Source: an uncultured Pelagibacteraceae bacterium
GTDB lineage: Bacteria > Pseudomonadota > Alphaproteobacteria > Pelagibacterales > Pelagibacteraceae
Length of the DNA: 64,000 nucleotides
NCBI GenBank assembly: GCA_902636075.1
Contig: CACPQM010000003.1
Span: 1 to 64,000, forward strand
Reading direction: 5' to 3'
Shown: piece after piece, positions 14,692 to 24,147 of the stretch
Layout of the letters: the number at the start of each line of letters is the position of its first letter
Numbering within the stretch: position 1 is the first letter of the stretch
Program-made: the position numbers and the translations under genes
Notes under the pieces: model-generated
Seen by the model: only the letters and a program-made list of their open reading frames with translations
Told to the model about the DNA's origin: nothing
Databases searched by the model: none

Positions 14692-16476
14692 TTATCCTAC
14701 CAATGATTTTTGAGGCTTCATATCACTTTTTTCAATTCCTGCTACTTCAACCGGTTTCTTCATAGCATCTCTTCTAAATGGTTCACCTAATTCTTGGTTC
14801 AAAATTACTTCTATAAATGTTGTAATTCCTTTTTTTTGATCCTCACATGATTGTTTAATTGCTGCAGTTGTTTCTTCCATAGTCTTAACTGCAACTCCTT
14901 TTAAACCACAAGCATTAGCAACTTTTGCGTAGCTTAATTCAGGATCTAACTCTGTTCCAATAAAATTATCGTCAAACCATAAAATAGAGTTTCTCTTTTC
15001 AGCTCCCCATTGGTAGTTTCTAAATATAACCATTGTAATTGCTGGCCATTCCTCTCGTGCACATGAACTCATTTCATTCATGCTTATTCCAAATGCACCA
15101 TCGCCTGCAAAACCAATCACAGGTGTATCGGGACATCCGATTTTTGCTCCAAGTATAGATGGAAAACCATAACCACACGGGCCAAACAAACCTGGTGCTA
15201 AATATTTTCTTGGTTTTTCAAAAGTTGGGTAAGCGTTTCCTATTGCACAATTATTTCCAATATCACTAGATATAATAACATCATCTGGCATTCCAGCTTG
15301 AATTGCTCTCCAAGCTTGTCTTGGAGACATTCTATCGGAGTCTCTTTCTCTAGCTTCTTTATTCCAAACTGTACCTGGATCATCATCTTCATGATCTAAA
15401 CTTGTAAGAGTTTGTAACCATGCAGATTTTGTTTGATGAATTAAATTTTTTCTCTCATCTCTTCCACTGTCTCCTGCTGTTGGTGAAAGTTTTTCTAAAA
15501 TCTGTTGTGAAACCATCTTCGCATCACCACAAATACCAACTGTAACTTTTTTTGTGAGTCCAATTCTGTCTGGATTCATGTCGACTTGAATTATAGTTGC
15601 ATCTTTTGGCCAATAATCAATTCCATATCCTGGTAAAGTCGAAAATGGATTTAACCTTGTTCCTAAAGCTAAAACAACATCTGCTTTTGAAATTAATTCC
15701 ATTCCAGCCTTAGATCCATTATATCCTAATGGTCCTACTGCTAAAGGATGACTTCCTGGAAAACTATCGTTATGTTGATAACCATTACATACTGGGGCAT
15801 CTAACTTTTCAGCTAGGTTTTTGCATTCATCAATCGCATTACCTATTACAACACCTGCCCCTGACAATATTACTGGAAATTTAGCATCTGATAAAAGCTT
15901 TGCAGCTTTTTCAATAGCTTCTTTTCCTCCACCTTGTCTTTCAAATCTTACGATGGGTGGTAATTCAATATCTATTACTTGAGTCCAATAATCTCTTGGT
16001 ACATTTATTTGTGCTGGTGCCGATCCTCTAAATGCTTTTTCTATTACTCTATTTAATACCTCTGCCATCCTTGAAGGATCTCTCACTTCTTCTTGGTAGC
16101 AAACCATATCTTTAAATAAATTCATCTGTTCTACTTCTTGAAAACCACCTTGACCCATAGTTTTATTTGCTGCCTGAGGAGTGACTAATAACAACGGTGT
16201 GTGATTCCAATAAGCTGTTTTAATTGGTGTAACTAATCCAGTAATTCCTGGCCCATTTTGAGCAATCACCATTGACATTTTTCCAGTAGCTCTTGTGTAT
16301 CCGTCAGCGATTAATCCACCGTTAGTCTCATGAGCAACATCCCAAAAAGTAATTCCTGCTTTTGGAAATAAATCGGATATTGCCATAAAAGCAGAACCTA
16401 TTATTCCAAACGAGTGTTCAATTCCGTGCATTTGAAGAACTTTAATAAACGCTTCTTCTGTTGTCATTTTAGTCAT
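14692..16476 (-). CDS. xsc: Sulfoacetaldehyde acetyltransferase Xsc
   Basis: A 594-residue thiamine-diphosphate enzyme that converts sulfoacetaldehyde plus phosphate to sulfite and acetyl phosphate, the desulfonation step of taurine and isethionate degradation. It has the three ThDP domains, the cofactor motif GDGAFGISMNEMSS with downstream FRNYQWG, and N-terminal stretches that I recognise as nearly invariant in Xsc (EEAFIKVLQMHGIEH, TPQAANKTMGQGGFQEVEQM). An AGAAAGG ribosome site precedes the ATG. The divergent suyAB genes start 90 bp away. Acetyl phosphate would be taken up by the Pta encoded at 52.9 kb and sulfite by TauE or AprAB. It requires thiamine, which links it to ThiV. Confidence 0.97.
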   Translation of the reverse strand: MTKMTTEEAFIKVLQMHGIEHSFGIIGSAFMAISDLFPKAGITFWDVAHETNGGLIADGYTRATGKMSMVIAQNGPGITGLVTPIKTAYWNHTPLLLVTPQAANKTMGQGGFQEVEQMNLFKDMVCYQEEVRDPSRMAEVLNRVIEKAFRGSAPAQINVPRDYWTQVIDIELPPIVRFERQGGGKEAIEKAAKLLSDAKFPVILSGAGVVIGNAIDECKNLAEKLDAPVCNGYQHNDSFPGSHPLAVGPLGYNGSKAGMELISKADVVLALGTRLNPFSTLPGYGIDYWPKDATIIQVDMNPDRIGLTKKVTVGICGDAKMVSQQILEKLSPTAGDSGRDERKNLIHQTKSAWLQTLTSLDHEDDDPGTVWNKEARERDSDRMSPRQAWRAIQAGMPDDVIISSDIGNNCAIGNAYPTFEKPRKYLAPGLFGPCGYGFPSILGAKIGCPDTPVIGFAGDGAFGISMNEMSSCAREEWPAITMVIFRNYQWGAEKRNSILWFDDNFIGTELDPELSYAKVANACGLKGVAVKTMEETTAAIKQSCEDQKKGITTFIEVILNQELGEPFRRDAMKKPVEVAGIEKSDMKPQKSLVG

Positions 16477-16566
16477 AGATCAGCCTTTCTTAATTCTTTT
16501 TTTAATTGTCAAAGTGCCCGATTAATATATAAGATTTAGCGAATTTCAAATAAAGAAATCGTCACA

Positions 16567-16854
16567 ATGTCAAATACAGATATAATAATACATGATGAAA
16601 AAGACAATGTTGGCGTGGTTGTTATAGAAAAAATATCCCCAGATCAGGAATGTAATTGTTGGATAATGGAAAATGATAAGTCAATTTCAATTCAATCAAA
16701 AGACGAAATATCTTTAGGTCATAAAATTGCAATGAAAGATCTTAATGAGGGAGACACTATTTTAAAATATGGTCATGATATTGGAAAAGTAGTTAAAAAT
16801 ATTAAAAAAGGTGAACATGTTCATGTTCATAACGTAAAAACAAAAAAGTGGTAG
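16567..16854 (+). CDS. suyA: (R)-sulfolactate sulfo-lyase, small subunit SuyA
   Basis: A 95-residue SAF-domain protein of the UxaA/SuyA type, the small partner of the dehydratase-like large subunit encoded 3 bp downstream. The complex cleaves 3-sulfolactate to pyruvate and sulfite. The sequence shows the SAF pattern around GHKIAMKDLNEGDTILKYGHDIGK and the C-terminal GEHVHVHNVKT that typifies the small subunits of altronate dehydratase-like enzymes. The neighbouring xsc, tauE and aprBA genes favour sulfolactate over altronate as substrate. A sugar-acid dehydratase remains the alternative. Confidence 0.85.
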   Translation: MSNTDIIIHDEKDNVGVVVIEKISPDQECNCWIMENDKSISIQSKDEISLGHKIAMKDLNEGDTILKYGHDIGKVVKNIKKGEHVHVHNVKTKKW

Positions 16855-16857
16855 GTA

Positions 16858-18024
16858 ATGGAAATTCCAAAAAGTTTTTTAGGGTATAAAAGAGAAAATG
16901 GACGTGCTGGGACACGTAATCACGTAATCATACTTCCTGTAGACGATATTTCTAACGCATGTGCTGAGGCAGTATCAAATAATATAAAAGGCACTATTGC
17001 TCTTCCTCACTCTTATGGACGATTACAGTTTGGTGCAGATTTAGAACTTCATTTTAGAACGATGATTGGAACAGGAAAAAATCCAAATGTTGCAGCTGTT
17101 ATAGTTATTGGTATTGAGCCCAAATGGACTAAAAGAATTGTAGATGCAATTGCAACAACTGGTAAACCTGTTGAAGGTTTTAGTATTGAAGGTGTTGGAG
17201 ATATAGACACAATTGCAAAAGTTTCTAAAAAGGCACAAGAATTTTCAATGTGGGCATCTGAAAAACAAAGAGAAGAGTGTCCGATGAGTGATTTATGGAT
17301 TTCTGTTAAATGTGGTGAGTCTGATACAACATCAGGATTAGCATCAAATCCCACAGTTGGAAATCTAATGGATAAATTGGAACCATTAGGTGTTCATTTA
17401 TGTTTTGGGGAAACTTCTGAATTAACTGGTGCTGAAACGGTTTGTGAAAAAAGAGGTAAAACACCTGAGGCACAAGCAAAATTTAAAAAAACATGGAACG
17501 ATTACAATGATTTTATTCTTAAAGAGGCAACTGATGACCTTTCTGAAAGTCAACCTACAGCAGGTAATATTGCCGGTGGATTAACTACCATTGAGGAAAA
17601 GGCTTTTGGCAACTTCCAGAAAATAGGTGGATGCCAATTTATTGATGTTCTTGAACCAGCAGAGGAACCAACAAAAGGTGCTGGTTTATACTTTATGGAC
17701 ACTTCATCAGCAGCAGCTGAATGTGTTACTTTGCAAGCAGCTGGTGGTTTTAATATTCATTTATTCCCCACTGGACAAGGTAATATAATAGGAAATCCTA
17801 TTGAACCTGTAATTAAATTGACTGCAAATCCACTTACTGCGAAAACAATGAGTGAACACATTGATGTAGATGTCTCAAAAATTTTATCTAGAGAAATGAA
17901 TTTAAGTCAAGCTGGGGATGAATTAATTAAATCAACTTTAAGAGTTGCAAATGGAAGGTTAACTTGTGCTGAAGCTCTTGGACATAAAGAGTTTGTTATG
18001 ACTAAATTATATAGAAGCGCCTAG
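16858..18024 (+). CDS. suyB: (R)-sulfolactate sulfo-lyase, large subunit SuyB
   Basis: A 388-residue UxaA/GarD-family catalytic subunit. The start [16 protein letters not shown] is the conserved entry of the family; the length matches SuyB, shorter than typical altronate dehydratases. The central [18 protein letters not shown] segment and the region [15 protein letters not shown] carry conserved residues around the iron site. With SuyA it releases sulfite and pyruvate from sulfolactate, which would come from DHPS through HpsN (53.9 kb). It converges with the sulfite exporter gene, whose stop is adjacent. Confidence 0.87.
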   Translation: MEIPKSFLGYKRENGRAGTRNHVIILPVDDISNACAEAVSNNIKGTIALPHSYGRLQFGADLELHFRTMIGTGKNPNVAAVIVIGIEPKWTKRIVDAIATTGKPVEGFSIEGVGDIDTIAKVSKKAQEFSMWASEKQREECPMSDLWISVKCGESDTTSGLASNPTVGNLMDKLEPLGVHLCFGETSELTGAETVCEKRGKTPEAQAKFKKTWNDYNDFILKEATDDLSESQPTAGNIAGGLTTIEEKAFGNFQKIGGCQFIDVLEPAEEPTKGAGLYFMDTSSAAAECVTLQAAGGFNIHLFPTGQGNIIGNPIEPVIKLTANPLTAKTMSEHIDVDVSKILSREMNLSQAGDELIKSTLRVANGRLTCAEALGHKEFVMTKLYRSA

Positions 18025-19110
18025 TTATTTTTTTAATTTTGCAAGTCTTTTATCATCCCAATTAGAATAAACTCTTCTAATCATTGCAGCTCCAAAACCC
18101 AGAACAACAGCAAGAAGTACGGAGGTTAGACCATAAAACACAGGCAAATCTCTCGAAAAGTTTAATATAAATTCACTTAATGCTCCCAAGTTATTAGTAC
18201 CATTGACAATAGTGTTTGCCGTTGTTTCATCTTTAATAAAAGTATCATAAGCAATTGCTATACCAACTAATAATAATAATATTGCTAAAATAGTTTTAAA
18301 TTCTGAGCTATCAATTTTTTCTCCAATTTTTTGACCAAACTGAACACCGATTATAGAACCTAAAATTAAAACAGCTACTAAGATTAAATCTATAGTTCCA
18401 TAATTTAAAGCATGCAAAATTGTTACAATGGCACTTATAAATATTGTTACAAAAAGTGAAGTTCCTGGAATTAATCTTGTAGGCATCCCAATAATATAAA
18501 TCATTGCTGGAACCAAAATAAAAGCACCACCTATTCCCATAATTGCAGCAATGAAACCAACTATCAAACCTATTATTATTGGTGTAAATGCACTTTCATA
18601 AAGTTGTGACTTTTTAAAACGCATTCTTAAAGGAAGACCATGTATCCAATAATGTTTATGTAACTTTTTTCTTTCAGTTATTTTTTTTCTTGCTTTATCA
18701 ATTTCTGACACTCCTTGAATAAGCATAAAGGTTCCTAAAATTGCAAGAATATACATATATGCTAAAGAGATAACTACATTGATTTTCCCGATATCTTTGA
18801 AATATGAAAAAGTTATAATTCCAAGTATTGTTCCTACAGTTCCGCCAATTACAATCATGAAACCCATTTTATAATCAAGTGTTCCTTTAAGATAATGTGT
18901 TGTGGATCCAGAAACCGAGGTTCCTAGAATATTACTAGCTTCATTCGGAACTGCATAAATAGGGGGCACACCTAAAAAAATTAAAAAAGGCGTCATTAAA
19001 AACCCACCACCAACTCCAAACAAACCAGATAAAATTCCTACAACTAAACTAAGACCAAATATAAAAAGTAAATTTATTTCGACTTGTGCGATTGGAAGAA
19101 AATACTCCAT
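18025..19110 (-). CDS. tauE: TauE/SafE family sulfite/sulfonate exporter
   Basis: A 361-residue membrane protein with about nine predicted helices arranged as the two TauE/SafE repeats; each begins with a glycine-rich motif (GLFGVGGGFLMTPFLI in the first, AAIMGIGGAFILVPAM in the second). Between them lies a basic loop (about residues 140-165). The family exports sulfite or sulfoacetate. Its location next to suyAB and xsc, and close to aprBA, supports export of the sulfite made by these enzymes. The stop codon abuts the suyB stop from the opposite strand. Confidence 0.88.
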   Translation of the reverse strand: MEYFLPIAQVEINLLFIFGLSLVVGILSGLFGVGGGFLMTPFLIFLGVPPIYAVPNEASNILGTSVSGSTTHYLKGTLDYKMGFMIVIGGTVGTILGIITFSYFKDIGKINVVISLAYMYILAILGTFMLIQGVSEIDKARKKITERKKLHKHYWIHGLPLRMRFKKSQLYESAFTPIIIGLIVGFIAAIMGIGGAFILVPAMIYIIGMPTRLIPGTSLFVTIFISAIVTILHALNYGTIDLILVAVLILGSIIGVQFGQKIGEKIDSSEFKTILAILLLLVGIAIAYDTFIKDETTANTIVNGTNNLGALSEFILNFSRDLPVFYGLTSVLLAVVLGFGAAMIRRVYSNWDDKRLAKLKK

Positions 19111-19160
19111 TTAAACTAATTATTCCTGTAGGAATGCAAAGTCAATAAATATGAATATTA

Positions 19161-19307
19161 TTAGATAAAATTCTGAGCAGTACTAAGAAGAATTATGCCC
19201 CAAGTAAAAAAGATAAATAGATATAAAAAAGATTTAATTATTTTACTTATTTGATTTTGGAAAAATAAGGGAATATTTTTGAAGTTTTCTTTAAAATTAA
19301 CTTGCAT
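19161..19307 (-). CDS. Possible 48-residue single-span membrane peptide
   Basis: In the 239-bp gap upstream of tauE, the minus strand can be read from an ATG at 19307 to a TAA at 19161, giving 48 residues with a polar start and one hydrophobic helix (about residues 27-44). The only purines before the ATG (GTAGG) are too close for a good ribosome site. It may be a real small membrane protein between the sulfonate and apr genes, or chance in A+T-rich DNA. Confidence 0.3.
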   Translation of the reverse strand: MQVNFKENFKNIPLFFQNQISKIIKSFLYLFIFFTWGIILLSTAQNFI

Positions 19308-19349
19308 CCTACAAATAACCATAAGTTATATAAAATGCAAATAGTTTTT

Positions 19350-19700
19350 TTAAAAAATAGTTGCTCCAAAAACTTTTACTTCCTCACCTTCTTCTCCAAG
19401 CACCAACCTTCCCAAAAAGTCACCTGGTATCTCAGTACTTGTCTGTCTATACAATACAGTTATATAAAGTCCTCGTCTTAAACAACCAATTGCTTTACAT
19501 CCCTCTGCTAAACTTGAGATTAATTTATTACTTGCCCATTGTTTTCCAAGCTCAACTTCATTAGCCCCATACATCATTTGAGATGAAAGATCTCTAGTAA
19601 AACCACCATAATCCTTGATATTTGACGATTTAACTAAGTTTGCCCAAATAGGATCTGCAATTTTAATTATTTCCTCGTCGGATTTCTCTAAAAGACTCAT
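19350..19700 (-). CDS. Conserved-looking protein of unknown function next to aprA
   Basis: A 116-residue soluble protein without signal peptide or membrane segment. It has a helical first half (DEEIIKIADPIWANLVKSSN, then TRDLSSQMMYGANEVELGKQW) and a beta-rich end containing two cysteines (EGCKAIGCLRRG). I do not recognise it. It starts 16 bp after the aprA stop on the same strand, so it is probably the last gene of an aprM-aprB-aprA-X operon and may assist APS reductase or sense a sulfur metabolite; that is inference from position only. Confidence 0.7.
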   Translation of the reverse strand: MSLLEKSDEEIIKIADPIWANLVKSSNIKDYGGFTRDLSSQMMYGANEVELGKQWASNKLISSLAEGCKAIGCLRRGLYITVLYRQTSTEIPGDFLGRLVLGEEGEEVKVFGATIF

Positions 19701-19716
19701 TTACCTATCTTAAAAA

Positions 19717-21573
19717 TTAGGAAGCTTCTTTTTTCTCTTTTTCGTCTACGATATGATAAACAGGAGCTTTTTCCATTGTAAATTTTCCTGTTTTTGGATC
19801 TCTTCTAGATAATGTTAAACAATGCCAATTTTCATCATCAAGTTTCATATAATCACCTCTGTAATAGTATCCAGGCCAACGTGTTTCCTGCCTAAATAAA
19901 GTATGCTCAGTTACACATTGTGAGGTTAATGTTCTATGTTTGAGCTCCCAAGCTCTCATAAGTTGATGGTAGTCTTCAGCGCCTACATTTTCTAAATCTT
20001 CTTCAAGCCATGCTAACAACTCAAGACCTTTTTTGAGAGTATTTTCGTTAGTCATATAATTATAACTTATTCCACCTACATATTCGTCCATAATTTTTTG
20101 TAGTCTTTGTAAACCTTGAATAGGAGAAATATAACTTGGAGACACTGTTCCTCCAGTTATTTCGTTTCTTCCAACCGTGTAATTTTCAAGGGGTTTATAA
20201 ATCACTTCTTTAAAATCCTCACATTGCTTATCACTAACGTTAATGTCAGCTGCTTTTTGCTCTTCTATGTATTTAACAGCTGCTTTTGCTGCGAGTCTCC
20301 CTTCAGTAAATGATCCAGATGAAAATTTGTGAGCACTACCTCCAACAGTATCACCAGCTCCAAATAAGCCTTCAATTGTTGTCATTCTGTTATAACCCCA
20401 GAAATATTCAGGAGGTGATAAGTCTTCTGGTCCACTAACCCATGCACCAGAACAAGTTGCGTGTGAGCCCATAACGTATGGCTCAGACGTTGTTAATTCT
20501 GGATTAGTATATTTTGGATCAATATTTTGAGATGCCCAAACTACCGCCTGTCCAACAGTCATACCTAGGAAATTTTCCCAACCAACTGTTTCTAAGTGTG
20601 GATCTTGGAAAGCTTCTTTAGTAACCATATGAATAGGTCCTCCACCTGCCATGGTTTCTTGAATGAAAGCGTGATTACGTAAACATGTTGGAGTTGGATG
20701 ATGATCAATATACTCTCCAACTAATTCTTTGGTTTTTTCATACCATTTCTTCTCATAATTCTCACCATTTGCGTTTTGGGTGTATGTTTTAAGATGTAAG
20801 AAATATGCACCAACTGGACCATAACCATCCTTAAATCTACAAAGGACAATTCTATTTTCCATTTGAGTCATTTTAGCACCAGCAGCAATAGGTAATGCAT
20901 ATGCTGATCCGTTGCTCCAAGGGGCATACCAAGTTCTACCCATTCCTTCACCAACTGCTCTTGGTTTAAAAATATGTGAAGCTCCGCCAGCGGCTACAAT
21001 TACTGTCTTTGCTTTAAAGACATGGTAGTCACCAGTTCTCATATTAAATCCAACAGCTCCCCCAACTCTATTCTCTTTGTTTTCATCCATTAAAAGATGA
21101 GTAATCATAATTCGGTTATAAATTTTATCTGCTGATTTCTTTGCTGCCTCAGCTACGATTGGTTTATAGCTTTCGCCATGTATCATTATTTGCCATTTAC
21201 CCTCTCTTTGGTAACGACCTGTTTCTTTATTCTTCATCATTGGAAGACCCCATTCATCAAACATATGTACAGTTGAGTCTACGTGACGCGCCATATCATA
21301 TCCAAGATCTTCCCTTACTAATCCCATTAAATCATTTCTTGCATATCTTACATGATCTTCGGGTTGATTTTCACCCCACTGCATACCCATGTAACAATTG
21401 ATTGCATAAAGTCCTTGCGCGACTGCACCACTTCTATCTATGTTAGCTTTTTCAACGCAGACTATTTTTAAATCTCTTCCCCAGTGCCTAGCTTCAAATG
21501 TTGCACCAGTACCAGCCATACCTCCACCGACTACAAGTACATCACAATTTTCTACAATAGTTTTTCTAGCCAT
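19717..21573 (-). CDS. aprA: Adenylylsulfate (APS) reductase, alpha subunit AprA
   Basis: A 618-residue FAD flavoprotein of the fumarate reductase/succinate dehydrogenase superfamily. The FAD-binding motif is at residues 10-35 (DVLVVGGGMAGTGATFEARHW), with the EKANIDRSGAVAQGLYAINCY region and the late GDTVGGSAHKFSSGSFTEGR motif both characteristic of AprA. In a marine heterotroph with Xsc and SuyAB it most likely runs in the oxidative direction, joining sulfite and AMP to APS and so detoxifying or using sulfite. Its start overlaps the last base of aprB; with aprM upstream they form one operon. Confidence 0.97.
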   Translation of the reverse strand: MARKTIVENCDVLVVGGGMAGTGATFEARHWGRDLKIVCVEKANIDRSGAVAQGLYAINCYMGMQWGENQPEDHVRYARNDLMGLVREDLGYDMARHVDSTVHMFDEWGLPMMKNKETGRYQREGKWQIMIHGESYKPIVAEAAKKSADKIYNRIMITHLLMDENKENRVGGAVGFNMRTGDYHVFKAKTVIVAAGGASHIFKPRAVGEGMGRTWYAPWSNGSAYALPIAAGAKMTQMENRIVLCRFKDGYGPVGAYFLHLKTYTQNANGENYEKKWYEKTKELVGEYIDHHPTPTCLRNHAFIQETMAGGGPIHMVTKEAFQDPHLETVGWENFLGMTVGQAVVWASQNIDPKYTNPELTTSEPYVMGSHATCSGAWVSGPEDLSPPEYFWGYNRMTTIEGLFGAGDTVGGSAHKFSSGSFTEGRLAAKAAVKYIEEQKAADINVSDKQCEDFKEVIYKPLENYTVGRNEITGGTVSPSYISPIQGLQRLQKIMDEYVGGISYNYMTNENTLKKGLELLAWLEEDLENVGAEDYHQLMRAWELKHRTLTSQCVTEHTLFRQETRWPGYYYRGDYMKLDDENWHCLTLSRRDPKTGKFTMEKAPVYHIVDEKEKKEAS

Positions 21574-22043
21574 TAATAATAAACCCCTTTTTTAAAGGCA
21601 CTCTTATCAACTTTAGGTAATTCTTGGTTTGTATTAAGTCCTTCTGGCTCTGAATAGAGAATTTGAGAATTGATTTCTCCTTGATTTGGTTTGTCGCCTT
21701 CAGCTAAATTTGGAATATATTCACCCCAAGGCTTTGTTGTTATAGGTGATACAAAATTCTTTTCAGTTCCATTTCTAAATTTTATCCTCCAAGAAATAGT
21801 TCCTTTCTCTTCTTCTCTTCTAACTCTTACACTATGACCCATTGGAGCAAAATCTGCATAACCTCTTACATCGATGGCATGATTAGGACATGCTTTTACA
21901 CATGAGTAGCACTCCCAGCAAAAATTTGGTTCAATATTTTTTGCTCTTCTTATTGTTTCATCGATGTGCATTATATCTGATGGACAAATATCTACACAGT
22001 GACCACATCCATCACATCTGGTCATATATACAAAAGTTGACAT
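21573..22043 (-). CDS. aprB: APS reductase, beta subunit AprB
   Basis: A 156-residue ferredoxin-like subunit with two [4Fe-4S] clusters: Cys10, 13, 16, 20 and Cys42, 45, 48, 52 form two CxxCxxCxxxC sets. The C-terminal half beyond residue 60 is the AprB-specific extension that wraps the alpha subunit (for example VSPITTKPWGEYIP). It carries electrons between the AprA flavin and the membrane anchor AprM. It lies between aprM and aprA, sharing one base with the latter. Confidence 0.96.
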   Translation of the reverse strand: MSTFVYMTRCDGCGHCVDICPSDIMHIDETIRRAKNIEPNFCWECYSCVKACPNHAIDVRGYADFAPMGHSVRVRREEEKGTISWRIKFRNGTEKNFVSPITTKPWGEYIPNLAEGDKPNQGEINSQILYSEPEGLNTNQELPKVDKSAFKKGVYY

Positions 22044-22077
22044 AATTTATATTTTCTCCTTTATAACCTTTATCATA

Positions 22078-22878
22078 TTAATAATGTTTTGGCTCCTCTC
22101 TTTTAATACCAAGACCAAATTGCTCAGGTGCATCGGACTCGGGTGGTAAATTGTCTCTTGAGCCATCTGCCTCTGCTAAATTTTTTTGAAGAGCTGCACC
22201 GGGTTTATAAAACATGTGTGCAAATTTTGACCAGTATACACCGCCAAATAAAACTAAGTTAGCAACAATAAATAAAACTAAGAATACAACATCGTCCCAT
22301 CTTCCTTGCAGATTTAATGATTGTAGAAAAGACCAGATTAACCCAAATAAGGAAGAAGCAATCAAAGCTAAAACAAATAAATCAGCTTTTATAACTCTGT
22401 ACCAAGGTTGAGCTTCAGAATAAACATCTACTCTTAAAAAAAACCAAAACCAAGATCCACCAAGCACGGTTAATGCCGCACCTAAATGCCAAATGATTGG
22501 CCATGCAGATGGTGTTACTGAACCCGGAGATGTATAAAAAAATATCATAACAACCGAACCTATCCAAAAAAGTATAGTTCCATACATTCCCATCACATGA
22601 GCTAGCCTTCTTTTTCCAGCTCCTAGTTCTGATGTAGTTGCAATGTCACTTACAATTGTTTTAGATATTACTGAAATTCTTTCACCTGTAGATAAAGTTT
22701 TTGAAGCAGACAATTTTGCCTTTTTTGCGTTTTCAAAAAAATATTTTACATTTTTTTTGTGAATTATATCCATAACAGTTCCAACTAAAATTAATAAACC
22801 CATCAAAATTACAAAAGATTGCATTAGTATTGGTGGCACACTTTCTGCTAAAATTAAAAATGGGTTTGTTGAAATCAT
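22078..22878 (-). CDS. aprM: APS reductase membrane anchor AprM
   Basis: A 266-residue membrane protein with five predicted helices (about 14-36, 88-110, 124-147, 164-186, 194-216), resembling the AprM proteins that link AprBA to the quinone pool in SAR11 and some sulfur oxidisers. A long cytoplasmic loop with several lysines follows helix 1 (residues 37-85). It is the first gene of the apr operon, 34 bp ahead of aprB. Absence of the dissimilatory QmoABC genes fits the AprM-type lineage. A sat (ATP sulfurylase) gene is not in this window. Confidence 0.85.
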   Translation of the reverse strand: MISTNPFLILAESVPPILMQSFVILMGLLILVGTVMDIIHKKNVKYFFENAKKAKLSASKTLSTGERISVISKTIVSDIATTSELGAGKRRLAHVMGMYGTILFWIGSVVMIFFYTSPGSVTPSAWPIIWHLGAALTVLGGSWFWFFLRVDVYSEAQPWYRVIKADLFVLALIASSLFGLIWSFLQSLNLQGRWDDVVFLVLFIVANLVLFGGVYWSKFAHMFYKPGAALQKNLAEADGSRDNLPPESDAPEQFGLGIKREEPKHY

Positions 22879-22972
22879 TATGATTTGTCCTTCCGCATAA
22901 GATTTTTAGTATACTTATTTAGAGAGATCAACCGCGATATAATGACATTTAAACAGGACTTATAACTTAATA

Positions 22973-23374
22973 TTATTTGTTTTTTCTTACATAGTGCTGT
23001 TTAGAAGCTATTACACTTCTTACACCACCTTGTGGGTTGTCAACATCTCCCGATCTTCGTGGAATCAGATGAATATGACAATGATTAATTGATTGTCCTG
23101 CAGTTTTGCCAGAGTTTGATCCTACATTAAAACCATCAATAGTATTGTCTTTATACTCAAGTTTCTTTTTAAATTCTTTTAATAAAGCGTCACATGCTAA
23201 TACTTCTTCGTCATAGAGTTCAAAATAATTTTCAACATGTCTCTTTGGTATTATTAAAGCATGATATTTGGATACTGGGTAACTATCATAACTTGCATAA
23301 GCTAATTCATTTTCTAACTCAAAATCTTTTGTAGATATATTACAAAATAAACATGGGTTATTTGGGTCTCTCAT
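22973..23374 (-). CDS. HIT family nucleotide hydrolase/transferase
   Basis: A 133-residue HIT-domain protein that cleaves nucleoside phosphoramidates or dinucleoside polyphosphates. The catalytic triad HCHIHLIP (His-x-His-x-His) is in the C-terminal third, preceded by the NVGSNSGKTAGQSINH segment. A CPFC-like start (CLFCNIS) may bind zinc. It follows pabC by 2 bp on the same strand, so it may be the last gene of the pabB-pabA-pabC operon, though a folate-related function is not implied. Confidence 0.92.
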   Translation of the reverse strand: MRDPNNPCLFCNISTKDFELENELAYASYDSYPVSKYHALIIPKRHVENYFELYDEEVLACDALLKEFKKKLEYKDNTIDGFNVGSNSGKTAGQSINHCHIHLIPRRSGDVDNPQGGVRSVIASKQHYVRKNK

Positions 23375-23376
23375 TT

Positions 23377-24147
23377 TTAATTTAAGATATATTTTTCTTT
23401 TCTAAATTCTTTTTCAAAAGTTTTATGCAATGAGTAAAATACTTTACTTTTTCTTCTCCTCCAATGATTGTCTAAAATATATTTTGTTGAAACTACACCT
23501 TTTCCAGATCCAACAAGCAAAATTTCATCGTATTGATTTAATTCTTTCAGATAAATATTTTTTTTTACTATTTTAAATTTTTTTTCATAAAATTTTAAAT
23601 TTACACCTTTATAATATTGATTTTTAGGTGAATAAATTTTGTTATTTTTTACAAATAATAAATTGGATGTTCCGGTCTCAAATATTTTATCCTTTACGCA
23701 TAAAGCTATGTCTTCTTTTGAAGTATTTATTTTCGATAGATAACTAAGTATTTTTTTGTATTTTAAATTTTTATATTCAGGTTTCACTCTTTCATAGTTG
23801 ACTAATCTAATACCAAATTTTTGCTTAGGTTTAACTCTATCTCTAAGTGATATTGAAATAGTTTTTTTATTTAAAGCAACTCTGAGCAAATGATTGTAAG
23901 ATTTGGTTTTATCTATATTTTCATTTATTAATTTCAATATTTTACTTTTTATTCCTTTATTATAGATCTTATAGGCCTTTAATGATTTTATTAAATTATC
24001 AATGTGTGATTTATAAAAAAGAATTTTGGGTGGCTTACTATAAATCCACATTGTAGTAAAAACTCCATCCTTATTCCATAGATCATCAAACTCAATTTCT
24101 CTAAAGTTTTTACGCTGATAAGATTTTTTTAATAAGTATTTTACCAT
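23377..24147 (-). CDS. pabC: Aminodeoxychorismate lyase-like class IV aminotransferase
   Basis: A 256-residue PLP enzyme of fold type IV that, in context, would split 4-amino-4-deoxychorismate to 4-aminobenzoate and pyruvate. The probable PLP lysine is in NLKYKKILS, and the phosphate-binding region ETGTSNLLFVKNNKIYSP follows. The DGVFTTMWIYSKPP start matches class IV entry sequences. The gene overlaps the end of pabA by 38 bases, an unusually long overlap that implies translational coupling. A D-amino acid or branched-chain aminotransferase is less likely given pabA and pabB beside it. Confidence 0.8.
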   Translation of the reverse strand: MVKYLLKKSYQRKNFREIEFDDLWNKDGVFTTMWIYSKPPKILFYKSHIDNLIKSLKAYKIYNKGIKSKILKLINENIDKTKSYNHLLRVALNKKTISISLRDRVKPKQKFGIRLVNYERVKPEYKNLKYKKILSYLSKINTSKEDIALCVKDKIFETGTSNLLFVKNNKIYSPKNQYYKGVNLKFYEKKFKIVKKNIYLKELNQYDEILLVGSGKGVVSTKYILDNHWRRRKSKVFYSLHKTFEKEFRKEKYILN

